Origin: Corinectria fuckeliana
Taxonomy: Eukaryota > Ascomycota > Sordariomycetes > Hypocreales > Nectriaceae
Assembly: GCA_019137255.1 (NCBI GenBank)
Contig: WPDH01000421.1
Span: forward strand, 1 to 37,437
Direction of reading: 5' to 3'
DNA length: 37,437 bases
This document shows positions 8,516 through 18,549 of the stretch, piece by piece. Position numbers and translations under genes: made by a program. Every line of letters begins with the position of its first letter. The first letter of the stretch is position 1. A model generated the notes under the pieces. It made no database searches and was not told the DNA's origin. It was given only the letters and a program-made list of their open reading frames with translations.

Positions 8516-11307
8516 ATGGCGACTGCTTCGCCCACGCCCATGGGAAACGGCCTCATCCGGAGGACTTCCCAACGCCAAGCTCTCCGACGGCCTCCCTCGA
8601 GACAAGCAGTCAACCACAATGACAGCCACCACAATCCTGCTGGTGCTGCCATGGCCAATGGTCACTACCAGCAACAGCACCAACAACAACAGTTCCACGA
8701 GGACAGCTCCGAGGATGAGATCCCCGTGCCGATGAAGCTCAGTGCCCTCACCAAGGCCTTGCTCAACGGCGGTGCCCCCGAGCAGCAAGCCGAGCGACCG
8801 CCCTCGCCCCCCCGAACCCGACGACGCACAAGCGCCTTGAACGCGTCGACCTCTTCATCGACAGAAGCCCGGAGACATCGCAGGTCCGGCAGCGTGCAAG
8901 TCCCCGATGGCAAAACGTCCTCGAAAGGAACCAGCCCTGCTGCGAGCCGGGAGGCCAGCCCGGTCAGGAGGAGAGTGGTCCGACTCAGCAACACGCCCCA
9001 AAGCCTGAACCAGATCAAGCCTGCAAAGCGGCGATCGACCTCAATGTCTCGGTCGACCCAGCGATCAAGACCCCAGAGCCGCCCTGGCAGCCGGGACAAG
9101 TCTTCGGAGGAGAAGCCTGAGCCTCAGCCCGATGTCAACACCCCCGCCCAAGGTGGTCGCGTTGTCCGGATTGCAGCCGGGTCTTCTGGCAACCGAAGCC
9201 GCCTTGGCTCTACTGGTCCTTCTTCAGGGCGGTCGAATGCGGAGCGATCTATTGTTGACAAGTCTATTGTTGACAAGTCTGCGGTTGACAAGTCGACTAT
9301 TGACAAGTCCGTTCTCGACATGGAAAATGACCAGCCCGAAGAGCCGTCAACCGTCGCCCGCAACCCCCCTCCCTTCAGCCATGGTAGCGTTTCCCGATAC
9401 CCATCGACAAGTACCAGAACCCGACCCGAGGACAACGCCAACCTCCAGAGCTCGATGAGAGTCAAGCGCGTTGGCAAGGTTGCCGGGAGCTTCCTCAGCG
9501 GCCCTGCCCGACGAGGCCGACGGAGACAGAGCGAAGAGGAGGACGAAGAGAACGAGGGCGAGCCCATGGCGTCGAGCCAGGAAGCTGGAAGCCAATCTAC
9601 CGAGGACCCCGTAGCCTTCTTCGGTGACGGGATCCGGAACTTCAACTCGGGAAGCCCGGTCAGTGGGAACGCAGCTGCCAGGGCTGTCCACCGGAGGCAC
9701 GCGTCAAACCTCAACCTGCGTATGGGTTCGGCGAGGCCCTCTCCTCGTGATCAGTCTCGTGAGCCCTCGGCTCGCGAACATTCCCCTCGCGAACCCGCCC
9801 CCCGAGAACCTACGCCGGAAGCTGCGCCCGCTCCCAGGGAAGCACGGGAGCCAGAGCCGGAGCGGGACGAACCCGAGGAGGTCCATTACAGACTTCCCCT
9901 ATCTCGCCCCGAGATGCCATCTCGGCGCGACCAGGAGAACGAGGTCCCCGCTAGTTACAAGCGGACCAAGCCTTCGGTCGACCAAATTCTTGAGAAGCTG
10001 CCCATGCGCCCAAGTAGCGTAGATCTTGGAGGCTTGAGGACGGCCTCACCTGAGAGGAAACCCCTCGCTTCCATGGCCCGAAACACGCCCCGTCGACAAG
10101 CTCCTCCGCCACCCCCGAAGATGTCTGTCTTGGAGACGGCGACCGCTGCCGCCGGCGCTGCCACAACCACTCATGCCAAGCAGAGACGCAACATTTTGAG
10201 GGTGAACGGCACTGCCTACACCCGACTGGATTGCCTCGGCCGGGGGGGTAGCGCAAAGGTCTACCGAGTGACTGCAGAGAACGGCGCCATGTTTGCGCTG
10301 AAGCGAGTGGCGTTGGAGAACGTCGATGCCACCACTCTCCGGGGATATCAGGGTGAAATTGAGCTTTTGACGAAGCTCAGCAAGGTTGATCGTGTCATCA
10401 CATTGTTCGACCATGAGCTGAACTCGGAGAAGAAAGTGCTTACTTTGGTGAGTCTTAGTTGCTACCGGCTTCTGGGGATGGATGGCATGCTAACTGCGAA
10501 TAGCTTATGGAGATCGGTGAGCTGGACCTGAACGCGCTCTTGAGGGAACGAACAAAGCCAGAAGACGCCCAGTTCGATCCGGTCTTTGTGCGGCTGTACT
10601 GGAAGGAGATGCTCGAGTGCTTGCAGGCGGTGCACCAATACGACATTGTCCACTCCGACCTGAAGCCGGCCAACTTCGTCCTGGTCAAGGGCAAGCTGAA
10701 GCTCATCGATTTTGGCATTGCCAACGCCATCCAAACCGATGAGACTGTCAACGTCCACCGCGAAACCCAGGTCGGAACGCCCAACTACATGTCGCCGGAG
10801 TCGTTGATGGACTCGAACAACCCTCGAGGCGGACGAGCACCCGGTCACCCGAAGCTTATGAAGATTGGCAAGCCCAGCGACGTCTGGTCACTTGGCTGTA
10901 TCCTCTACCAGATGGTCTACGGCCTGCCTCCGTTCGGCCACATCGCCAACCAGCTGCCCAAATGCCAGGCCATCATCAACTGGAACCACGACATCGAGTT
11001 TCCCTCCCGTGGCATGGGCGGCTCATCCGTTCCGCCCTCGCTTATCCGCACGATGAAGCGGTGTCTAAACCGCGAGCAACACATGCGCCCTACCTGCGAC
11101 GAGCTCCTCTACGAGACGGATCCCTTCCTGTATCCCGCCGAGTTGACCGACAAGGCTCTTCCGGTTGACGAGGAATTGCTGGGGAGAATCATTCAGAGCG
11201 TCGTTACGAGGTGTCGTGAGCGCATGCCCACCGAGGCGGAGAGCGTGAGCGTCTGGCCGCAGGCTTATTGGGCCAGCGTTAAGAAAGCTATGGCTGGGAG
11301 GATGTAA
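8516..11307 (+). CDS. MPS1: MPS1/TTK-family dual-specificity protein kinase
   Basis: Two exons, 8516-10447 and 10504-11307, separated by a 56-nt intron (gtgagt...gctaac...aatag), give 911 residues. The first 570 or so residues are disordered, rich in Ser/Pro/Arg, with a Gln-rich run (YQQQHQQQQF), a pentapeptide repeat and an RE-P repeat region. The kinase domain follows: glycine loop LGRGGSAKVYRV (about 573-584), ATP-binding lysine K596 in ALKRV, catalytic loop HSDLKPANF (D696), DFGIA (D713) and GTPNYMSPE, so it looks active. The layout and the catalytic motifs match Mps1/TTK, which phosphorylates kinetochore and spindle-pole proteins to enforce the spindle assembly checkpoint. The intron falls just before LMEIGELDLNALL, in the kinase N-lobe. 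I chose the 8516 ATG (aaaacATGGCG) because it is the first in frame after the leader. Identity is firm; N-terminal sites cannot be predicted from sequence alone. Confidence 0.93.
9248..9319 (+). repeat. 15-bp tandem repeat within MPS1
   Basis: Four full copies and one partial copy of a 15-nt unit encode SIVDK, SIVDK, SAVDK, STIDK and SVLD. The first two units are identical at the DNA level and the others diverge, mostly without breaking the [ST]-hydrophobic-DK pattern. It lies in the disordered N-terminal half of the kinase and probably varies in copy number between strains. Confidence 0.85.
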
Positions 11308-11829
11308 ACGGCGAGTCAGTATGAACATGGCATGAAACAGGCAAGGTTTTGTCTCGGGATGAAAAAGACTTGATGACGGTGCTTTTTTTATGTCTTCTTT
11401 TTTTGCTTTGACGTTCTTTGGGAATGGGCATTATAGCTTTGGTGTTGGGGTGTGTTCTTCCTTCTTGTCTTTCGTTGCGAAACTACGATTACCCCCATTG
11501 CTTTTTATCATCATTCTTGTATGACTTGGGACTTGCTCAAGCTTATAATTGGATTGGAGCTGGATAGAGGTGGAGAGATGGCGTCTAGGTCATGAACTCG
11601 CATTGCAGCGAGGGTCCGAATCAAACATCTTTCAGCGACCTAGAGCCTTGGTCAGCGTCGTCAATCACCAGATGACACCCATGGGCTTGCAAGAAGCGCT
11701 TTCTTATTGTACAGCCAGCCACAAGCTGGTAGGTGGTACATTGTCTAGGTTGGTTTGATACACGTCCAACGACATCCTATCCGGGGTCTTCTCTCCCAGG
11801 GTCATATTCCTTTTTTGATCCGCCTACCC
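11308..11829. other. Convergent MPS1/MRPL49 3' region
   Basis: This holds the 3' flanks of two genes facing each other. T-rich runs at about 11384-11405 on the plus strand could serve 3'-end formation of MPS1. I see no gene or structured repeat. Confidence 0.45.
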
Positions 11830-12459
11830 TTACTCGGACGGTCCCTCGATGTCCTCCACGTTGTTGATGTTCAGCTCCGAGATCCTCATGATGGTATAGC
11901 GGTGCTTGCTCTTCGCCTGCCTTGACCTCCGTTGTCTCCGCTTCTTCTTGATCTTGATGCGCAGGGGCTCCGACTCGGTGCCTAGGATCGTGGCCCGGCA
12001 CTCAAACACACGCTCGTCAATGTGCGGCGCACCCTTCATGGTGTAGTCCCGGCTGCCGAGGACGCTCGCGCGGTTCAGCCGCAGCACATCGCCGGGCTGC
12101 ACGCCGGGGATGCGGAACGGCAGGCGGACCTGGTCGCCCTCGCGGACGAGGTAGGGGAAGCCGTGGACGTGGACGGTGATGTAGTGGCCTGGCTGCGCAG
12201 CGAGGAAGGGCAGGAGGTTCTTGACGGAGTCCGGGACGGGCTGCGGCGGCGGCTCGGGGTGGCTCTTCTTGAACGCCAGGGGCCGGGGCTGGCTGTCCGA
12301 CGGGTTGGCGGCGTTCTTGACGTGTCGCTGAGGGATCGGCTCGACGATGGGGGTCGTGGTGTTGAATGCGCGGGCGCGAATTGGCAGCAGGAAGGTCGGG
12401 GGGAGGCGTGCACTGGGAGCTCGAAGCTCCAGCGCGTAGCGGAGAAGTGCCCTGCTCAT
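11830..12459 (-). CDS. MRPL49: Mitochondrial large-subunit ribosomal protein bL21m (MRPL49)
   Basis: A single exon of 209 residues. The N-terminus (MSRALLRYALELRAPSARLP) is basic and amphipathic, without acidic residues apart from one Glu, as expected of a mitochondrial targeting sequence. The core has the bacterial L21 pattern: HYITVHVHGFPYLVREGDQV, then RIPGVQPGDVLRLNRASVLG, DERVFECRATILG and a basic KIKKKRRQRRSRQAKSKHRY hairpin, ending with IMRISELNINNVE. It belongs to the mitochondrial 54S/large ribosomal subunit, where bL21m binds rRNA. The gene is divergent from NSA2, 282 bp away, so two genes for different ribosomes share one short promoter. Length and motifs fit fungal homologues; no truncation is visible. 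Confidence 0.93.
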   Translation of the reverse strand: MSRALLRYALELRAPSARLPPTFLLPIRARAFNTTTPIVEPIPQRHVKNAANPSDSQPRPLAFKKSHPEPPPQPVPDSVKNLLPFLAAQPGHYITVHVHGFPYLVREGDQVRLPFRIPGVQPGDVLRLNRASVLGSRDYTMKGAPHIDERVFECRATILGTESEPLRIKIKKKRRQRRSRQAKSKHRYTIMRISELNINNVEDIEGPSE

Positions 12460-12741
12460 TTTCGACCGCAGTGCCGTTCGGGCGTGGGCACTATTTGCTG
12501 ATCACGAAAGGTAATAGCAGCAGCCGTGAGGTCGACGTCGTGTGCCAGAAAAGTTCACGAGCCTTTGAGATGCAGTTGGCCGGATAAGCGTGGCGCCGGC
12601 TCCGACGGATTTCCTGGGGACCGACCGCCTGCGCCGCCACTGATTAAACCGCCGCTTTTTTTTTAATCGACATGCAATTTTCAGCATCACATCCCCGCCA
12701 GATCAATCCCCAAGTCCCTACCCCGGACTAACACCGCAAAC
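12460..12741. promoter_or_regulatory. 282-bp bidirectional promoter of MRPL49 and NSA2
   Basis: The start codons of MRPL49 (minus) and NSA2 (plus) are only 282 bp apart, so both promoters and leaders must fit here. A T run of about ten (12655-12664) lies 80 nt before NSA2. No TATA box is evident. Shared control is inferred from spacing. Confidence 0.5.
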
Positions 12742-13574
12742 ATGGTATGCACGGCAATTCCTGTTGCAAAAGTCTTAATGCTAATGCCCAGCAGCCTCAG
12801 AACGAGTATATGGAGAGGTGGCGCAAGCTGCACGGCCGCCGTCTCGATCACGAAGAGCGACAACGCAAGCGCACCGCTCGTGAGGGCCACAAGGCGTCGC
12901 AGGATGCCCAGAATCTCCGTGGCCTGCGCGCCAAGCTGTACCAGAAGAAGCGTCACAATGAGAAGATCCAGATGAAGAAGACCATCAAGGCACACGAGGA
13001 GCGCAACGTCAAGACGGCCGACGAGAAGGAGCCCACGACGCCCATGCCGTCGTACCTGCTGGACCGCTCGAACCCGGCCACCGCAAAGGCCCTCAGCAGC
13101 GCCATCAAGAACAAGCGAGCCGAGAAGGCGGCCAAGTTCGCCGTGCCGCTGCCCAAGGTCCGAGGCATCAGCGAGGAGGAGATGTTCAAGGTGGTCAAGA
13201 CGGGCAAGAAGACACACCAGAAGGCGTGGAAGCGAATGGTGACCAAGCCGACCTTTGTCGGGCCCGACTTTACTCGACGCAACCCCAAGCACGAGCGATT
13301 CATCCGGCCCATGGGTCTGCGCTACAAGAAGGCCAACGTGACGCACCCCGAGCTGGGCGTCACGGTGCAGCTGCCCATCATCAGCGTCAAGAAGAACCCG
13401 CAGAACCCGCTGTACACCCAGCTGGGCGTCCTGACCAAGGGCACCGTCATCGAGGTCAACGTCAGCGAACTGGGTCTGGTGACAGCTGGCGGAAAGGTTG
13501 TCTGGGGCCGCTACGCCCAAGTGACCAACAACCCGGAGAACGAGGGCTGCATCAACAGCGTCCTGCTGGTGTAG
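12742..13574 (+). CDS. NSA2: Ribosome biogenesis protein NSA2
   Basis: The first coding exon is only the start codon, 12742-12744. A 50-nt intron follows (12745-12794, gtatgc...gctaatg...gcag) and exon 2 runs 12795-13574. The product is 260 residues, matching yeast Nsa2 (261). The spliced N-terminus is MPQNEYMERWRKLHGRRLDH, the conserved start of the family; an unspliced reading would give an unrelated N-terminus. Then come the basic, helical segment EERQRKRTAREGHKASQDAQ, and a C-terminal beta domain related to ribosomal protein eS8 (PIISVKKNPQNPLYTQLGVL, TKGTVIEVNVSELGLVT, KVVWGRYAQVTNNPENEG). Nsa2 is an essential nucleolar factor of pre-60S particles, required for ITS2-region processing late in 27S pre-rRNA maturation. 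Identity is firm. Confidence 0.95.
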
Positions 13575-14594
13575 TCGAGGGCTTCCTTGCGAGAAGCGCG
13601 TGGATGATTTTGATATTCAAGTATGCATGTAAAGGCGTCAGGGCGTTTGGGGTAGTCGAAAAAAAGAGGCTGCAACATGTGCTTTCACAAGGGTGCAACG
13701 TCGACTGAAGATTCCCCGTTGCGATGAAGAAGACACACTCGAGGCTATTGGGCCTGCTTTTGCTTCCCGGCGAGATGAAGACCGCGCTGGGAAACTGGGA
13801 GGACGAGACAAAGACTATATTACGGACGGTCATAGATAGAATACCTAGGTGCTCTGTAGTATCTACCAAATTTCGAGATGCTTGACTGGCTGCGTTTCTG
13901 GAGTGTTTATAGTTCCGGTTCCATGCCAAGTAGGGATCTCAATGCTATGTTTGAGAGGTTGACGAGAATAAGACGACACATCTCGACTCACTTAGATATG
14001 TACTAAAGTCGAGTGAGCGGTGATCAAAGCCCATTGAAGTCCAGTGAAGTCTAGCAAACTCCCTGAAGACTCTTCCGCGACAGTCGCCGGATTCGATCCA
14101 CGCCGCAGCCAACAGCCGGGTCTCTCGATCTGGACTGGGTCCCGGCGCTATTTTCCATCTCCCGGAGCCAATCGCTGGCTAGCAGACTGGCAAAGAAAAC
14201 CTGGCAAGACCCTCCCAAGAAAAAAACCCCCCCAGAGCGACGTCCTGTAAGTAAGTACGGCGTGGCAGCTGCTACTTGTATGTGCTGTACGAAGTATGTA
14301 GCCGTCTTGTTTATGGCACCTTAGATTAGAATGCAAGTAGCTACCTAGTGGCGGAAGAGGGGTCCAACTTGGCTCGGGCGGTGACGGCGATAAATTATTT
14401 TCTGCCCGCTAGCAAAATCACTTGTCGGTTTTTCCAGATTGTCTTTGTCTCCATTTGTCTGCCCCTCCAGTCTCGCGGTTCCCGACCTTTCTCATCCATC
14501 CTCAGACCCAGCCAACCCTTCCTACCAATTTTTCTCTCCCCAGGGTCCTCCTTCTGGTTTGTATACCAGATTTCGATATTTTCCCAAGTCCAGG
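13575..14594. other. Intergenic region NSA2 to HMT1
   Basis: About 1 kb without a supported gene. It begins with the NSA2 3' flank; TACCTAGGT occurs near 13841-13850 and a CTACCTAG near 14341. From about 14400 to 14594 the sequence is CT-rich, consistent with the HMT1 leader. A GATTCGATCC string at 14091 looks like a tRNA B-box, but no tRNA folds around it. Confidence 0.45.
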
Positions 14595-16176
14595 ATGAGC
14601 GGCGACAAGATGGAGGTCGAAATGGCTGAGGAGAAGATGAAGGGCATGGATCACAGCGAGCAGCACTACTTCAAGAGGTCAGTTTTATCTGCGTTGCCCT
14701 CCCTCCCCTCCAACTGCGCTCGCCCTGTTGTCTGAAGCTGACCGCATTCGCATGTAGCTACGACCACCATGGTACGACTGAGTGATGCCCTCGTTTGCGC
14801 CGCTTTTTTTGCAGGCGACTTGATAAGGACTGGTCCGCTAACGTGTTTCGCATCGCCAAAGGCATCCACGAGGAGATGTTGGTACGAGATCACCCCTCCC
14901 CCGCAGCGCTGCGCAGCGTAGCGTAGCGCAAATGCAGGGCCCGTGCTGACAGATTGGCTGTGTTTTGTAGAAAGACGAGGTTCGCACACGATCGTACATG
15001 AACGCCATTGTCCAGAACAAGCACATCTTCAAGGACAAGGTTGTTCTCGATGTCGGCTGCGGAACTGCCATCCTCTCCATGTACGTCTTTCTTCGCATCT
15101 GCAGTCTGCAGTATGCAGTCTGCGCTCCGTCCCTTGGCTTGCGCGCCCCGCTTCCCGCTTCCCGCTGCCCGCTTCCTGCTTCCCGCTCCCTGCTTGGATC
15201 ACGGCGCAAGCAAATATCCGTCTTCATGTCCACGACGAGACGCCAGGAAAACACCTTGAAAAATGCGCCACGATCTAACATGCGTGTCTTCTCCTCCAGG
15301 TTCGCTGCCAAGGCTGGTGCCAAGCACGTCATCGGCGTTGACATGTCTACCATCATCTTCAAGGCCCGTGAGATTGTCGAGGTCAACGGCTTGTCCGATA
15401 AGATCACCCTGCTCCAGGGCAAGATGGAGGAGGTTGAGCTCCCCTTCCCCAAGGTCGACATCATCATCTCCGAGTGGATGGGCTACTTCCTCCTCTACGA
15501 GTCCATGCTCGACACCGTTCTGTATGCCCGAGACACCTACCTTGAGAAGGATGGCCTCATCTTCCCCGACAAGGCCACCATCTTCTTCGCCGGAATCGAG
15601 GATGGCGAGTACAAGGACGAAAAGATTGGCTGTGAGTTCTTTGCCCAGGCCCCCCAGCTCTGCGACCGCTTTTCTTGCTGACACTGTAATCCTCTAGTCT
15701 GGGATGATGTCTACGGCTTCAACTACAGCCCTCTGAAGGCGACGGCTCTGTCCGAGCCCCTCGTCGACACCGTCGATATCAAGGCCGTTGTCACCGACCC
15801 TACTCCTGTCCTCACCCTCGATCTCTACACATGCACCACTGCCGATCTGGCCTTTACCACCCCCTTCAAGCTCAGCGTCAAGCGTGACGATTTCATTCAC
15901 GCCCTCGTGTCGTGGTTCGACATCGACTTCACTGCCTGCCACAAGCCCATCCGCTTCTCGACCGGGCCCCACACCAAGTACACCCACTGGAAGCAGACCG
16001 TCTTCTACTTCGATGACGTCCTCACCGTCCAGCAGGGCGAGGAGGTTGTACTCAACCTCGACGTCAAGCCCAACAATAAGAACAGGCGTGACCTCGACAT
16101 CCGGATCGCGTACGAGCTCGAGACCCAGGACCCTAACCGATCTGCCAAGGGCGGCAGCGAGTACCGAATGTGCTAA
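14595..16176 (+). CDS. HMT1: Type I protein arginine N-methyltransferase (PRMT1/HMT1)
   Basis: Six exons by frame and homology: 14595-14677, 14758-14771, 14862-14881, 14971-15080, 15300-15631 and 15698-16176. They sum to 1038 nt, 345 residues (yeast Hmt1 has 348). Exons 2 and 3 are only 14 and 20 nt, and together restore the conserved string SYDHHGIHEEMLKDEVRTRS. SAM-binding motif I is VLDVGCGTAILSM (64-76), post-I is HVIGVDMS, and the double-E loop is SEWMGYFLLYESM with E134 and E143. The THW-type loop is seen in YTHWKQTVFYFDD. The enzyme makes monomethyl- and asymmetric dimethylarginine on RGG proteins and histone H4 R3, affecting mRNA export and transcription. The acceptor of intron 2 must be AAAG (14861), although a stronger-looking TTTGCAG ends at 14814 and would shift the frame. 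Identity is firm; the micro-exon model is inferred. Confidence 0.92.
15146..15195 (+). repeat. Pyrimidine-rich CTTCCCG repeat in HMT1 intron 4
   Basis: Intron 4 is the longest of the gene (219 nt, 15081-15299). It contains about six imperfect copies of a GCTTCCC unit, preceded by short CAGTCTGCAG-type repeats at about 15099-15123. It looks like a local slippage expansion and explains the length of this intron. Confidence 0.65.
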
Positions 16177-16807
16177 GTGCCAAAGGGCGCTGCTAATGAC
16201 GGAACGACGGTAAAAAAAAAACCCCCCCATGAAGATGCCGTGAGAAACCACGGCTAGCGATGACGTCGCCGGGAAGAGGCGTCCGAGGAGATTTATCTGA
16301 ATCGGGAGATCTGTAGAAGGCGGCTGGCGTCTGCCACTTAAACGCGGGTAAACTTTTGGTAGATAAAACGCGATGGATGGTGGCTGGTTGACGACCCGTT
16401 ATGAGTGATACCACAAAATCAGCACTCCGGAGCACCTAGTCAATAGATCATTTTCTTGAGCTTCATGGGGTTTCTTGTGTTGTATTCCCAAAATGCGCAC
16501 ACTGCAGTACAACAGTAGTGTCAAGCGAGTCACTCCTTTCTTACTTATGCAAACTATACAATAGGTGATTCGTCGAAAAGTTGACAAGATGTAATAGAGA
16601 TTTTCATTCATCATAAAATCCAGGCCGAGTGCGTTGCTCGTTCTAACCCGGCTAGACAGCGAGGCGCGTTGCCTCTCAGGAGCACTCGAACTCCTCCACA
16701 ATGCGTACGGCCTCTTCCGTCTGTTCTCACACTTCGCCAACACACCTATTTTTTGGTTGTCTAGATTCGCTTCCATCCCATTTCTTCCATTCCACAGGAG
16801 AATGCTT
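16177..16807. other. Convergent HMT1/AGM1 3' region
   Basis: This is the 3' flank of HMT1 and of the mutase gene on the other strand. An A9-C7 run at about 16212-16227 is the only striking feature. The frames present lack coding character. Confidence 0.45.
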
Positions 16808-18486
16808 TCAAGAGCCGAACTGCTTGACAATCTGGGAGACCTTGTTGGCTAGCTCGTCGGCCTCGGAGCGAGTAGCGGCCTCGGCATAGACACGGCAGGC
16901 GTTCTCAGTACCACTCGCACGGGCAAAGGAGCGAGCGTTGGTGTACTTCCTGACGCATTGGTCGATTTCGTCCTGAGCACCGAGGGGATGGCTGAGGCGG
17001 CGCTCGGCGTCGGTGGTCTGGAAGAGGTCCTTGTCGCCGACCTCGACACGGACGAGGCGGTTGGGAAGGTCGGTGTAGGTCGTGGCCCAGTCCTTGAGGG
17101 ACCATCCCTTGTGGGCGAGGATGACCTCGACCATGAGCATGTCGGAGATGGCATCGCCGACGGTCTGGTTGATGAGGTCGCTGACGGCGGCAAGGGTGTC
17201 GAGCGCATCCTTCTGGGCAGGGGACTGAGGGGCTGTCTCGCGGAAAGCACGGATGGCCTCCTGGGAAAAGACAACGGTGCCGTGGCCGTTGGCCTCAAAG
17301 TAGACGCCGATATCGAACTGGCAGGCGACATGGTGAAGATGCTTGACGCCGGTAGGGGTGAAGACCACGGGGAGCTGGAGGTGCTTCTCGATGTAGTTGG
17401 TGCTGGCGCCGTTGGCGTAGGCGGTTTGGACAACTCCGATGCGGAGGTCGTCGGCTAGGTCAGCGGAGCGGACGAGATCACCGATGAAGGCGGCGTTGAG
17501 AGAGGAGATGCGGTCACCGTCGAGCATGAAGAAGCCGGTGTCGGGGTTGATCCAGTAGTAGATCAAGCGATCGGCATCGCCGTCGAGAGAGCAGCATCGG
17601 ACGCCGGGAACGGGCTTGGGGACGGGAGGGGCTCGCTGCTTGGTCTTGACGTAGTCGGCTCCAGACTGAGTGGGTGGTTAGCGATGACGGGATCGATAGG
17701 ACGTGGGAAGATGCCTGGCGAACTTACGTCGAGGTTGAGGACCTCGGGTCGGAGTACATCATCGTTGACGACCTTGCAATCGAGACCGGTGACATCTTTG
17801 GGCAGGAACTTGAGGAACTCAGAGAGCTTGGGGCCACCGACACCGTTGGCGCAATCGACGACGAGCTGGCCCTGAACCTTCTTGCCGCGAAGGGCGCGGA
17901 CGAAAGCCTCGGAAAGCTTCTCGTAGTAGCCAGCCTCGCTGACCTTGCCGTAAGCCTTGGGGGTGCCCTCTGTGTTGACGCAGCGAGTCAGGTAGTGCAG
18001 CTGGGGGGTAGTGAGGATCTTGAAGTCGGTGTAGTCGGTGCCGGTGGCCTCGAAGGCGTCGGCGAGCGCAGCAACGAGGGAGTGGCCCGAGGGACGGGTG
18101 TCACGGCCGTAGACGACGCGACCCGAGGTGCCCAGATCGACCTTGAGCTGAGCGGCGAGGGCCTTGTAGGTATCGAGCAGGTCCTGGTCCGAGGGGCAGT
18201 TGACGAGCTTGGTGGCATAAGCCTCCCAGTCCTGCTCAAGCATCTCGCCCATGGGGTCGACGATCTTGACGCCGTTGTCGACGGCGGGGTTGTGGCTAGC
18301 AGTGATCATGACGCCGATGGCCTGGCCATTGAGCTTGCGGCTGCGCAGACCCGAGAGCAGGCCGACACGGAAGGCGACGCCGTCAAGAAGATCGGCCTTC
18401 ATGCGGAACCCCGCAGTGCCATACTTGTAGATGTGGTTGGGCACGATGGGGTGCTTGGCCGAGGCGGCGAGAATTTGGCTGTCCAT
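16808..18486 (-). CDS. PCM1: Phosphoacetylglucosamine mutase (AGM1/PCM1)
   Basis: Two exons on the minus strand, 18486-17728 and 17665-16808, joined across a 62-nt intron (gtaagt...gctaac...tcag), give 538 residues; human AGM1 has 542. The enzyme interconverts GlcNAc-6-phosphate and GlcNAc-1-phosphate on the route to UDP-GlcNAc, used for chitin, N-glycans and GPI anchors, in the cytosol. All four alpha-D-phosphohexomutase signatures are visible: the phosphoserine loop ITASHNP (S64), the metal loop DGDADR (281-286), the sugar-binding loop FEANGHGT and the phosphate-binding loop RASGTE (502-507). A start at 18486 gives the usual N-terminus with KYGTAGFRMKADLL at 21-34. A GGGA repeat lies just upstream of the start. 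Catalytically it appears intact; identity is firm. Confidence 0.95.
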
Positions 18487-18513
18487 GGTGGGAGGCAAGA
18501 TTGGGTGTGCTTC

Positions 18514-18549
18514 GGGGAGGGAGGGAGGGAGGGAGGGAGGGAGGGAGGG
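18514..18549. repeat. (GGGA)n microsatellite upstream of AGM1
   Basis: About nine GGGA units lie 28-63 nt upstream of the AGM1 start codon, so they read as CCCT in its 5' leader or promoter. The G-rich strand is the template strand for AGM1 and could form a quadruplex. Copy number is probably variable. Confidence 0.9.

Noticed and set aside
12687..13520. Long antisense frame opposite NSA2 (277 codons)
   Set aside because: It mirrors the G/C third-position bias of NSA2, is rich in Leu/Val/Gly as expected of a shadow frame, and matches no family.
14085..14105. B-box-like GATTCGATCC suggesting a tRNA gene
   Set aside because: No A-box at a suitable distance and no cloverleaf stems around it.
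14815..14861. Use of the TTTGCAG acceptor at 14814 in HMT1
   Set aside because: It would shift the frame and destroy the invariant HHGIHEEML string, so the AAAG acceptor at 14861 was preferred.
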